The position numbers and the translations under genes are program-made. The notes under the pieces were generated by a model that worked only from the letters and a program-made list of their open reading frames with translations, did no database searches and was not told the origin of the DNA. From positions 82,487,718 through 82,551,717 of the forward strand of contig NC_061862.1 of the NCBI RefSeq assembly GCF_907164915.1: DNA of 64,000 bases. The letters run 5' to 3'. Below, piece by piece: positions 47,206 through 58,079 of this stretch. Positions within the stretch are counted from its first letter, which is position 1. Every line of letters begins with the position of its first letter. This DNA is from Impatiens glandulifera. Its lineage: Eukaryota; Streptophyta; Magnoliopsida; Ericales; Balsaminaceae.

Positions 47206-49301
47206 TTATTGTTCTTCCCTTTTAACTCGAGGATCGGTTGGGCTCATGACTTGACCGGGTAGCATATTCATATACGGAGGAAAACTGCGACCACCATGAC
47301 CGCTTCCACTTGATCTACCACCACGATCACCGCCACTTGCATGACCTCTTTGATCAGAGCCAGATAGCCTACCACGGCCACCACCACTACTTCGTCCTCC
47401 ACGATCACCACCGTTTCGACCTCCACCTCTCTTGGTTGGTCTAGGATTATCATCGTTACTTGGAGCTCGTCTGGATCTAGTGCCGGTTGACACACCGTCA
47501 CTTCTTCTACTTGATTCGCCTTGGGTGATTTGAGGTTGATCTCTTTCAGCATTAGCTTTTGCGTTCTCCTTTGCTTGAAACTTCCTTGCAATAGAGTCAG
47601 CAAATTCCTGTCGTTCACCATTGTTTCTTCTTAAACACCCTTGAATTTCCACCATCTGATTCTTCACCAGACTGAATTCATCAAAAGTCTCCCTATGACG
47701 GTCATCATTGATTTTCCTTTCAATGTCCATCATTTCATATTGACGGCTGAAGTGATTCTTTTTAAACTTGGAGAAGTTTAAATTTGTGACGTGGATCTCA
47801 TACGTGTTCTTCTTCAGAGTGTTATCCAATTCAGTAAGAACTTTGATAATTTCGGCAAAGTTCTTTCTTTCTTTTTCCTAGGTGTTCAAGGCATTTACCA
47901 TGCTCTTCTGAAGAGATGAGAGCACAGAAGTCATAGACTTTAACAACTTGTTACCTTCAGCAGAGGATTCTTTATTTGATGAATTCTCTTGAGACTCTGC
48001 TGCCATACTCTGAATCGGCTCAAATTTTGTATGAATCTGCATGGATTGCTCCGGTTGATCCTTCTCAGCTACCTTAGCAGCTTCATTCTGCTCCTCTTTT
48101 AACAGTTCATCTTCAGCTCTCTGAAATCTCTCAAACAGATTTCCAGAGTAGTGAAGAGGAATGTTGATATTTTCATGAATATTTCCCACAATGGTGTTGG
48201 GGAATAAACGGGGCTTTACATAACTTGCGTATTGATCACGTTCCTCCTCAGATGAGAAACTTCCTTCTTCAGCATTCTTATCTTTAGAGGATTCCCCCTC
48301 AGTTCTGATGATTTCTGGCTGAGTAACCTCATCCACCTTCTCTTGGGCTTCCTCTATTCTCGCAACAGGGGGTATGACAACATTTTCTACAATAGGAGCT
48401 TGAGCAGCCTCCTCAACAGCATCTTCTTCAAAAACTTCTTCTTTATTCGTTTCAAAGGCTTGTTCAGGTTCTTGAATAATTACTTCTTCTTCTCCTTCAT
48501 GAGGATTCTCTTGAATTGGTTGATCCAGAATGCGTCTCTCTTCATCAGAAAGATTCCCGAATTCGATCAAAAGAGCAGCATCTAGCTCATCGACATCATC
48601 ATCAGCATCAAGAATATTCATTGGTTCATCATCATCAAAAGGTTTTGCGCCAGAGCAATTAGCGCCATGAACGTATCGGGTAGCCACCGAGACGTAGCTA
48701 TCCATGATGTCATCGAGCCTCTTCAACACTTTCACTTCCACCTCAGAGCCTTTCTCAACCGGATTAAAATTAGTCTTTCTGGCTTCAAGAATTGGGAAAA
48801 GGGCTCTTCCATATAGGCCTGCTTCAATGAGATCCTTTCTCTTCAGAGCCTTATCTACCTCTAAAGTTTTAGCCCACTTGAGAACTTTCTTCTCATTGGC
48901 TACACGATTCTTCCACTCACGGGTTATTGCAGAATTTGACAGGATTCATTATATTTGGAGGACAATCTTTCAAGGGACCATGATTCAAAAATTTCCAACT
49001 TTTCAGCAGTAATAACTTTAACTTGATCCAACACGAGGTTAACAATGCTTGTTGCCTCTGATACTTCTTTAGGAACTGGAGTTGCAATATCTTTACCTTT
49101 TCCAACAACCTCTACAGGTTTTGGAGCAGGTCTAGGTTCACTGAAAACAATTCCACATGTCTGCTTTGCGGAAAACATCAATTCGTACGTCGTTTGGGGT
49201 TTCTTACACAGCTCGGCAGGTAGCTCTACACGAGTAACCTTTCCGACTACTAAAGAATCTTTTTTCAGTAGATTCACCAGCAACAAGGGTAAGAACAACA
49301 C
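47206..49301 (-). pseudogene. Gag-like ORF of the nested element (acidic, coiled, then Arg/Gly-rich), broken
   Basis: The minus strand reads from about 49300: a Pro/Val-rich part (49301-48924), a shifted segment with EWKNRVANEKKVLKWAKTLE and EAGLYGRALFPILEARKTNF, then a long frame (48741-47206) interrupted by one TAG at 47878 where Trp would fit (ALNT*EKERKN). This holds an acidic region (LDADDDVDELD, EEEVIIQEPEQ), a likely coiled segment (MMDIERKINDDRHRETFDEF) and a C-terminal RG/GG-rich tail (GGGRNGGDRGGRSSGGGRGR) that could bind nucleic acid. There is no zinc knuckle, protease or polymerase. From memory it resembles long ORFs in Lamiales genomes; I cannot confirm that. Position next to the arm and composition suggest a Gag-type role. 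Confidence 0.55.
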
Positions 49302-49324
49302 CTTGTTCTAGTTGAGCACTTTCT

Positions 49325-49920
49325 GTAGCACCAGTAGACGTGCAGTCTAACTCGTGCAGTCTAATGAATTCGGAATTAGAGGTGCAGTCTAATGGAACTC
49401 GGAATTAGACGTGTATTCTAACTTAGCGGAGTTAGACGTGCAGTCTAATGAATTCGGAATTAGACATGCAGTCTAATATATTCGGAATTAGACATGCAAG
49501 TCTAATGGATTGTGAAAGTTAGACGTGGAGTCTAACTCCTTCAGATTAGTCTGAAGTAGAACCGGAATTAGACGTGCAGTCTAACTCGTGGAGTTAGACG
49601 TGCAGTCTAATAGAAAGAGAAAGTTAGACGTGTAGTCTAACTCCTTCAGACAAGTCTGAAGTAGAACCAGAATTAGACGTGCAGTCTAACTCGTGGAGTT
49701 AGACGTGCAGTCTAATGGTTTGTGAAAGTTAGACGTGAAGTTTAATTGGTGAAAGTTAGACGTGTAGTTTAACACCTTTAGATTAGTTTGAAGTGATTGT
49801 AATTAGACGTAAGTCTAATCCCATTAGACTAGGTTGTCTAATGGATTATGCTCTTAGACGGGGACGTTTGATTTCATTAGACGAGGTCGTCTAATTGAAA
49901 TACGTCTAATGCTATGCTTA
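49325..49920. repeat. Right array of TTAGAC-N5-GTCTAA palindromes
   Basis: About 15 copies of TTAGACGTGCAGTCTAA (the inverse of the left-array unit) with the same spacing and interspersed CAGATTAGTCTGAAGTAGAA blocks. Confidence 0.95.
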
Positions 49921-50793
49921 AGTAGTCTTCTTGAAGCTAGCACTCGCCTACCCACGTGCTATAGTTGTACGCTACTCCTGCTCCACTTTCTAGTGAAGAT
50001 CGGTACGATAGCTAGACACAACCAACCAACGAATGTCATGTAAGAGAATATCCTTCACACTACTTGTTTTGTAGGTACATCCCTAAAGAATATATTCGGC
50101 GCACTACTAGTTGGTGTACGACCACGATCCTTGTGCTCAGAACCTGTTGTGTATTATGGAGGCTTTCCAATGGAAGATTGCCACGTATCATTCTGAATAT
50201 TTGACCGTTAGTCTCTGCCCAGTATTTATCAAATCTCAAGGACAACGGACAAACACATGAATACGAATCCAATCTTTCGATCAATTAAGAAATACTATAT
50301 GAGAAGAACTACTGTGTAATCAATCCTTTAAATATTCAAGCTGCAAGCTGCTTTCCTGATTGTACTATGTATGAATCAAGAGAGAGATCTAGAATCCAAA
50401 ACACCTTTAGCTGAGTGATATTCTTCGTCTTGTAAGTTGAACAGAGCGTGTTTTGTTCAACAGTGAGCTAAGTGTGTGCAAACTGTATTTGATTCGAATC
50501 ATATTATAGTGAATCCTTCCGGTGATTGGAAGAAGGGGTGACGTATGAGAGTTTGCTCCGAACATCCATAAACAAACTGCTATGTCTTTTCATTTCTGTC
50601 ATCTTCACATTCTTCATCTTGAGCTTCAAACCTAAGTAAACAATTCCGCCTTGATTATGTTTCAAGTGTTTACAAGGGTTTGCGTAAAATAAAAAACGAA
50701 TTAAATCCCTAACAATATTTCTTTTAAACCGATTTTCATAAGCCTTCATCAATCGCCAGACCCCCGTCTCTATTGATAAAGTCGATCCTATCA
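49325..50793. repeat. Right arm of nested element, inverted relative to the left arm
   Basis: Read on the minus strand it begins TGATAGGATCGACTTTATC, matching left-arm position 45332 onward, through a shared ~100-codon open stretch (RFLFYAN, HSSLFMDVR) and TTTGCACACACTTAGCTCAC, to the array at 49325-49920. It lacks the outermost 69 bases of the left arm and its inner 145 bases. Identity is roughly 85% by eye. Confidence 0.85.
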
Positions 50794-50798
50794 TAGAC

Positions 50799-52197
50799 CT
50801 TCGACAAGTTTCTTTCGAGACATAACACTGAGCTTAGTCATATTGACATGCCCAAGTCTTGCATGCCATAGAAAAGAGGTGCTTTTGTCGTTCACCTTTT
50901 TTATGTATGAATTTTAAGCTGAAAGGACAAAGAGATCATTTACCCAAGTTCTAGTATGAACCACATCCGCCTTGATTTCTTTCACATTCCTTAAAAACTT
51001 CACATCATGTGGACCGAACAATACCAGATTTCCAGCGTCTACAACATTTGCAACCGAGAAGAGATTCTTCTGAATTCCTGGAACGTGGTAGACATTCTTC
51101 AGAGTAATAGATTCTCCTTTGTCGCTTTCAATGACAACCGATCCTTCCTTTTTAACTTCGTGAACCGAGTTATCTGCTATGAAAATGCCACCGCCCCCAT
51201 TATGAACTCGACTCGACGAGAATACGGAATCATCTCCAGTAACGTGATGTCCGCACCCTAAATCAACAATCCACCTCTGATCGATCTCCTGTTTACCATG
51301 AGAAGCCTTTGCTTGCTTTTCTTTCGAAGTCGTCACATCAACATGAAAAGCCTTGTCCCAGTCCTCCTCAACACGCTGGTTAGACTTTTCTCCGAGATTT
51401 GAACTAACAAAATTTACATTCAAATTTACTCGACAATCTCTCTTGAAGTGTCCAGTCTTGCCGCACCTGAAACACTTAAGGGACTTTTTAGGAATATTTG
51501 AAGAATCTTTACATGTTTCTTCCTTCTTCGACTTTCCCTTTTTCCAGCTCGATTTTTTCACGAATAACGCACTGTTCGACTCATCCTTTATACTCGTTTC
51601 AGCCATTTGTGCGGCCAACGACTCTTGAGATGACAAGAGATTTTCAAACTCCTCGAGTGAAGGTTGTTGAGCCCAACCTTGAATTGATGTGATGAATGGT
51701 GTATATTCGGGTCGAAGTCCTCGAACAACATGCCTCTTTGTTTGAGCCTCTGAGATTTTCTCATTTAGGTTTAATAATGAAATTTTTGAGCATATATTCT
51801 TTACCTTAAGAAAGAACTCCGAGACAGATCTGATTTGCTTTACGTCTGCCAACTCGTTTTCAAGCATCTGGAGACGAGCCTCGTTCTTCTTATTGAAAAG
51901 ACGATCAAGCGTTTCCCAGATCTCACGAGAAGATCCACAACCAATGATGTGCTCAAACAGATTGTGGGAGATTGACCTCTTCAACACAAATTATGCCTTC
52001 GCGTTGAGTCTCTTCTGCTTCTTCGATGCTTCTGCATTTTCAGCAACATCCTCAGGAGCTACATCATCATCGTCTACGACGATGTCCCACAATTCTTCCC
52101 CAACCAGGTACGATTCCATACAAGTTTTCCATATCTGGTAGTTTGACTGGTTTAACAACTCCAAACCGAGTCCAGCTACACGACCACCACTTTCCAT
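50799..52197 (-). pseudogene. copia gag and protease, broken
   Basis: Gag starts at the ATG at 52197 (MESGGRVAGLGLELLNQSNY, WKTCMESYLVGEELWDIV), is stopped by a TAA at about 51988, and continues in the same reading frame (HNLFEHIIGCGSSREIWETL) through the zinc knuckle CFRCGKTGHFKRDC (about 51425-51470). The protease follows with WIVDLGCGHHVTGD, in which the catalytic D-S/T-G is altered to D-L-G, and NVYHVPGIQKNLFSV. After VNDLFVLSA a TAA stops the frame at 50914, and decayed sequence with a GMQDLGMSI-like remnant of LWHxRLGH leads to EGL at the insertion site. Confidence 0.9.
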
Positions 52198-52249
52198 ATC
52201 GAATAACAACGATATCTTCTTCAACACTATTACCAAATCTCTGATACCA

Positions 52250-52538
52250 TGTAACGAAGTCACAATCAGGACTTCGATGATCGAACCGTGAAGAAATATA
52301 TTAGAAAGTGAATAGAAAATTTAGAGAATGAAAATAACCTTGAATGAAAATCTGTCTATTGAACTTGAGAGAAAATAACACGATTACAATCCTTAAATAA
52401 AGTAAAGCATAACTAAGACTCTTAAACTAAGAGACATGAAGAGTCTCATTTATTAGATAAGATTAAGAGTATTGGACAATCCAAGAGGCTCTTTAACAAC
52501 CAAAGACTCCTTAATTATTATTACTTTAATTTTTAACA
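52250..52538 (-). repeat. 5' LTR of the copia element (289 bp)
   Basis: TGTAACGAAGTC to TTTTAACA on the plus strand. The reverse of TGGTATCAGAG is directly inside it at 52239-52249. The flank GTGACATATGC continues tandem unit B. Confidence 0.95.
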
Positions 52539-54215
52539 GTGACATATGCTTGAAAGTATTGACCACTTTGGATGTCAATATCTGTACTTGATTCTCATGT
52601 TGAGCATATCCCAAATACTACACTTGATTCTCATGAGGAGCCTCTCCCAAATTCTTCTATGGAATCTCATGAGTAGCCTCACCCAAACATGCTCTAGAAT
52701 CTCATGAGGAACCTCTCATAAATCTTTATCTTGAATCTCACGATGATGATCCTCTTTCAAATTCTTATCTAAAATCTCATAATGATGCTTAGGATTATCC
52801 CCTTTAAGAAGTGGAAGGTGTGCAACATGTCTCCCACGTCCAAAACCACTTCTTTGAGATTCTACTAAGATTCTCTTGAACACTTTAACGTCATTCTAGC
52901 ATGAGATGATTGGAAATGACCACTAATGTCGTTGTAGTTTGTTTTCAACAGCCCATCAAGGTAGCATAATTGGAAAAATATATTAAACATGTTAGTGAAA
53001 TCTATCAAACATAAGCAATAAATTACTTATATGTTAATATAAGATTTACCATTAAAAATGTTAGATGTCCATGAAAGAAGGAATCAATTTTATGTAAAGT
53101 GCGTTATACAACAACCATCATTATGAACTTGAAATACTAAAAACACAGTACTAATGAAATACATTATCTCGCATAATTTCCGTCAATGTTGGATAGCACG
53201 ACGATTTCATTGTTTGTTTCTTAAATATTAACAAAACACTCAATATGATTTTCCAAAACTAACATAAGTAGAGTTTTGTTTCGTGCAAATAATGTTAAAA
53301 ACATACCATTTTAGCGAGCTAAGGCAGTTGTTTCCGACAATGAATCGTGATGTGAAATAGGATTAGAAATCATAAATCGCTTGAAGAGAGAAAATGGGGA
53401 GCAAGATTAACTTTATTGAGAACAAAGGGAAAACATTTCATACTCAATATTATGTGAAAGTCGTTGTACATCGCGCTCATATAAAGCAAGTTTCACAAGA
53501 GAAACAAAATTATTATATTTTTGTATTGTTATTTTTAATTATTAATTATAGTAATAGTATATTTTTGATACAAAATATTATATTATTATTATTGTGAAAT
53601 ATATTTAATAATTGTTGAATTATAATAAAACTAAGCTTTATAAAATATAAAATAAAACTTAATTATTGTATTTATGTATTGTTATTTTAAATTATTAATT
53701 ATAGTATTGGTATATTTTTGATACAAAACATTAATATGGTATTATTATTGTGAAATAAAATTAATAATTATTGAATTATAATGAAACTAAGCCTTATAAA
53801 ATAAAAACTAAATTATTATATTTCTGTATTATCTTTTAAAATTTATTAATCATAGTAATTGTACAATAACTTTAATGTAAAACGCGTTTTACAGGAAAAA
53901 CATTATACAACAGCTCTAATGTGAAGCGAGTTTTACAGTTAAGTAATGTGAAGTAAGCTTTACACAATAGTTGTTGTACATCAGCTCTAATGTAAAACGT
54001 GCATCACACGATATTTGTTGTACAACAACTCTAATGTAAAGCGCGCATTACATGATATCTATTGTACAACAAATCTAATGTAAAACGCATTTTACACGAT
54101 AGTTGTTTTACAACGCGATTTACATTATAGTTGTTGTACAACACTCTCCTATAATGCGTGTTTTACACAATAGTTGTTGTACAACGCTCTCCTGTAAAGA
54201 ACAATTTACAAAATT
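52539..54215. repeat. Tandem unit B, right part with right-end array
   Basis: Continues unit B after the copia element (GTGACATATGCTTGAAAG matches 36249-36266). It lacks the Ulp1-associated exon and the 456-bp insertion of unit A. The palindromic array at 53865-54215 has about eight units of 43-44 bp with GTTGTACAAC. Confidence 0.75.
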
Positions 54216-54244
54216 CACACATCCATGCTCAAACTTTGCCTCTA

Positions 54245-54351
54245 TCTATATTACTTTTGCACATTTGTATTAGCTCTCAATGATCTTTGATATCAAGATT
54301 TCGTTTGGACTTGAATTGAGAGCTGGTACAAATGTGCAAAAGTATTATAGA
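54245..54351 (+). other. Long near-perfect hairpin (36-bp stem, 35-nt loop)
   Basis: 54245-54280 pairs with 54316-54351. On a plus-strand transcript 33 Watson-Crick and 2 G:U pairs form, with a single T/T mismatch. Core arms are TTTTGCACATTTGTA and TACAAATGTGCAAAA. The two G:U pairs would be C/A mismatches on the other strand, so the plus strand folds better. It could be a small foldback repeat or a young microRNA-type precursor. Confidence 0.7.
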
Positions 54352-54359
54352 ATAAGCAT

Positions 54360-55375
54360 TACTAGACTTGTGTTAACTTTTGAAGACGAAATTTTGAAAT
54401 AGGTTTTCGGCATAGAATCATGAAATAGGGTTCATCAAACAATCGTGAGCTTGTTTCTGAAAAATCGTGAATGATTTAGAAAGAGAAATTATAATCGTAT
54501 GAAATAGTGAAATTGAAAGAGATGAGAACGGTTGATGTGAAACGATTATGGAAAATAAAGTGATAGGGCGGGAACAATAAATTTGGGTTAATAACGGAAC
54601 GACGAGCGATGAAACGGAACGGGTCGGACTTGGATTTCGGATATATATTTTTTTATTAAACCCAACTCAATTTTAATAATATAATATTATGCTTCATTTT
54701 GATTGGTTGAACATGATACAAAGTTTGGCAATAGAAGATATAAAATTGATATGTTGGTCTCATGATTTTCCAATTTAGGAGCCTTCCAATTGAATGGGAT
54801 GAAGGTCAGGGAAATCATTGACATGAATGAAAATTAGTGAAAATTTAATATAACAGTAGTTTGATAAATAAAATTACTCAATAGAGAAATGCAATTTTTT
54901 AGCGAGGAAAAAAGACGAAGATTGATAGAAAACTGACAGATTGAATGAAAGAATAGATAATATTTTGGAAATAGAAATTGTTGTATTTTATAATAAAGGG
55001 TGTAGTATTTATTTAGTTAATTAAAGTGTTATATGAATAAGTTTCGTAGACCTATTACGACTTCCATCAACATGTCACATGTGCAATTTTTTTAAAATAA
55101 TATATAGATATGTGATAGCTCTCAACAAAGAAAAAGACTAAAGAAATTAGATTTTTTTTTATATACATTTGACAAATTCAATCTCACAATTCATTAGATT
55201 TTTTTTTGAAAAACAATTAATTATCATTCATCAAAATAAAGAGTTATGTATAAATTAATTGTAAAATATCATCACCAATATTATAATAATTCAATAAAAA
55301 TTTAAATATTAAATAATATGACAAAATTATTAAATTAAATTTGTAATAAGAAAAATTAAAGATTTAAACATGTTA
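54360..55375. other. AT-rich intergenic stretch
   Basis: No gene is seen. A GGAACGACGAGCGATGAAAC phrase and long A/T runs are present, and the short ORFs have no recognisable domain. Confidence 0.4.
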
Positions 55376-56515
55376 AATAAACCTAAGGAGACAGCACAAA
55401 TATGATTCAAACTTTGGAATATCTCTGCACACATGTACAAATCAAAAGTCATTAGTCATTTTGCAGGGTTACTAAGAAAACCATTATACATGGACCCAAT
55501 AACAGAAAGAGAAGAACATATATCATTTGCTAGAATTAGCATAGAAGTGAATCATCATAGCACATTGCTGAATAATATGATAGTGGTCGACAGGAAAGGA
55601 AAATCTAATGTCATGGAAATCACATATGAATGGAGACCAGACATGTGTACATTCTGTAATATTTTCCAACATGCCAGCACGAAATGTGTTCAATCAATGG
55701 AGGAAAAGCAGAAGATACTGAAAGGTCAAAAAGTAAAAAAAAAAATCAGGAAAAAAAAGCAGAGGAGTCTAAAAACAAAGAGCAAAATTTAGAGAAAGAG
55801 AAAAAAACAAAAACCAAAGAAGACTCTAAAAATAAAGAAAACAATAAAATTGAAAAAAATAGGTTAAGGGGGTTTATGTTGAATAAAAGAATAAAGGTAG
55901 CGATAAAAAACAGAGAATAAAGAAGATGAAGTAAGTTGATACTCAAACAAGTTAGACTATAATACAAGAAACCAGATAAAAGGATATATTCAAATAATCA
56001 AGCTGAAGTAGAGGTTATCAAGGATATTATAGAGGATATCATAGATGAAGTTGAAGAAAGTAAAGACAAGAATCCTAAAATTCAAATTGAGACTAACAAA
56101 GATAAGAATCCTAAAATCCTGAAATCCTGAAAAAGAATCTTTTCTATAAGATTAGCACGGGTTCGTTCAAAAAGATTGCACAATGAGAATAAACAAGATT
56201 TATTATTTTATTCAATTCAATTTCCTTTCATCGCAAAGGGAAGGGGCAAGGGAAGGGGAAGAAAGCCACATGACGTAGTAGTCTTATATGGAAATAAACA
56301 CTCTGATTGGGATAATTAGGAGCTGCTATTGATTGTAATATTTTAGTTTGTAACATTTGTTGTATGGTTGTGTGAATGTTACTAATCAGATAATTTATGA
56401 TTTGTTGATTGTCATCCTTTAATCATAGCTAGAGTCTGTCTGATTATGATTCTTGATCCTTTCACTTTTGGGATTTTTAATAAAATTGTATTAACTGTTT
56501 CCCAAATAAAAATTA
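55376..56515 (+). mobile_element. LINE fragment: ORF1 core joined to a LINE 3' end
   Basis: From about 55380 the frame matches the LINE ORF1 at 15.5 kb (SHFAGLLRKPLYMDPITERE, YEWRPDMCTFCNIFQHASTK with its Cys residues), then a Lys/Glu-rich tail broken by frameshift. At 56460-56515 the sequence matches the 3' end of the 14-20 kb LINE (CTTTTGGGATTTTTAATAAAATT, then an A-rich end). ORF2 is absent, so about 3.8 kb is missing compared with that element. No clean target duplication was found. Confidence 0.65.
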
Positions 56516-56539
56516 ATAAGGATGATATACAGAAAGAAA

Positions 56540-57130
56540 AGATATTAGACTAGTCATTGCAATAGTAGCGTCTACGAGCCTCCCGCACCTGGGTGATAGC
56601 TTGAGCATTAACCATCTTCTTGGCTTTTCAAAAGTTAGAGACTTCTGCCACGAAATCAGCACCAACTATATCCCAGATTTCGCGAGATTTCCAAGTGTTG
56701 AGTCATCGAACTCCGTTTGGACCTGATTCCTCCTCGAGGATACGTAGGCAGCCCACGGAGGCCCGGTCCATTCCATCGCTAAGTCGATCTTTCCTCCTTC
56801 GTCATGTGGGCCCCATCCCTTCAATCACACCAGGGGCATGACTCCCCGATGACCCTCTTTCACCAAAGTCCGGAGGTCATCCGGTTCCAAACTTCGCCTT
56901 CTTCAAAATAAAGAGTAATCCTGTCATGTAACTTTTGAGAGCCTTTCCGCTGGTTCCCTGAGGAGGCCTCTTCTTCGTTAGCATTTTTAAAATAATGTTC
57001 GGCTCAAACCGAATGGTCAAAGGCTGGGAGTGAAGATGGGACGGGGGTTCGTCATTAGTAGTGGGGAAGCCGGCCAATTCACCATGTAGACAGATTTGTA
57101 GGTACGGCGCATACCATAGTCTGGGAAGAT
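56540..57130 (-). mobile_element. LTR-retrotransposon fragment
   Basis: A GC-richer block unlike its surroundings. On the minus strand it reads GGCTGCCTACGTATCCTCGA, GGAGGAATCAGGTCCAAACG and GAGTTCGATGACTC, a phrase I associate with LTRs of plant gypsy (Tat/Ogre-type) elements. No LTR ends are seen, and the minus-strand ORF at 56877-57161 is not recognisable. Confidence 0.4.
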
Positions 57131-57133
57131 CAT

Positions 57134-57352
57134 ATGCATATGATTTTGCACTTCTCGACAAATATTATATGTTTCATTTTTCTAAGTGGTTATTCTATTC
57201 TGGGTAATCAAGAACTTGTTATTCTTAACTCTTGGGCACAAGAATTCGTATATAACTTAAGTGATACAATAAAAGCTTTTTCTATTCTTTTATTAACTGA
57301 TTTATGCATCGGATTTCATTCCCCCCATGGGTGGGAACTAATGATCGGTTCT
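57134..57352 (+). pseudogene. cemA: Nuclear copy of plastid cemA (fragment)
   Basis: About 73 codons stay open and read [40 protein letters not shown] and [20 protein letters not shown], the membrane core of the chloroplast envelope protein CemA. Both ends of the gene are missing and the flanks are not plastid-like, so this is a plastid DNA insertion in the nucleus. The clean frame suggests it is fairly young. Confidence 0.93.
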
Positions 57353-58079
57353 GTAATTTTATATTTTGCTTAGAGTGATTCAAAACATCTGTAACAATAA
57401 ATGATAAAGTAGAGTAAGTCGGATAAATCAATGAAATATTATAGAAAGATTTTTTATCAAATCTTTTAATAGTCAATAAAAATTGTCATTGATAGAAAGT
57501 TAGTAAGCAACAATTGAAACGATTCAGTTGCGCTTAGCCCTCCCGTTCATGAAACGATTCAGTTGTAATTGACAATCTAACTATATATGGTACCCAAAAA
57601 AAACTCAGAAATAATTTGAACAATACATGTAGAGGGTTTTTAACTCAAAGTTTCAATTATTCTTTATTGAAATCCGAGAATATAAACATCAAATAATTTA
57701 TTAACAATTAAAAATATTATTCAAATTATAAAAAATTAAAATTAAAATTCAATTTAGTTAAACAAGATATCATAAAAACAAACAATTAAAAATAGTTGAA
57801 TACTCTCCAATATTAAAAATACATTTTCAATTTCTCTTGAAAATGATTTTTGGATAGAGAACAAGGTCTAATCTGAATATTTGTTATTTTCAAATTTTTA
57901 CTTTTAATAAATTATTTATTTTGGGTAAACTACAATATAGTTATAAATAATTTCTCTAGCGCGATTTCCCAACTACCCCACCTAATATATACTTGAAAAA
58001 AATAAATCACGATGAGAAAAAAAAATTATCAGATAAAATGTTAGATAAAGAAGTTATAAATTTAGAAAGTTAGAGAAAT
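57353..58079. other. AT-rich intergenic stretch after the cemA fragment
   Basis: GAAACGATTCAGTTG occurs twice (57517-57531 and 57551-57565). Nothing else is recognisable. Confidence 0.4.

Larger units (their letters stand above)
45263..50793 (-). mobile_element. Nested 5.5-kb element with inverted LTR-like arms and palindromic arrays
   Basis: It sits inside the copia integrase gene between two copies of TAGAC (45258-45262 and 50794-50798); removing one copy and the element restores the copia frame. Its ends are TG (45263) and CA (50793). The left arm (45263-47029) looks like an LTR with a polypurine tract inside (AAAAAGGGGAAAA on the minus strand, 47031-47045). The right arm (about 49325-50793) is the inverse of left-arm positions 45332 to about 46885, not a direct copy. 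Between them is a minus-strand ORF region with no polymerase genes. The class is uncertain: an LTR-type non-autonomous element with an inverted LTR, or a TIR element. Confidence 0.8.
42334..52538 (-). mobile_element. Ty1/copia LTR retrotransposon, carrying a nested 5.5-kb element
   Basis: Two 289-bp LTRs (42334-42622 and 52250-52538) run TG..CA and differ at about 8 positions by eye. The element is on the minus strand: the primer-binding site TGGTATCAGAG lies against the right LTR (52239-52249) and the polypurine tract AAGGGGGAG against the left LTR (42623-42631). Order on the minus strand: gag, protease, integrase, reverse transcriptase, RNase H. Removing the nested element leaves about 4.67 kb, a normal copia length. 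Unit A keeps the uninterrupted target at 36239-36260. Confidence 0.95.

Noticed and set aside
57134..57352. Window or part of it being plastid DNA
   Set aside because: Only an internal piece of cemA is present and the flanks are nuclear-type repeats.
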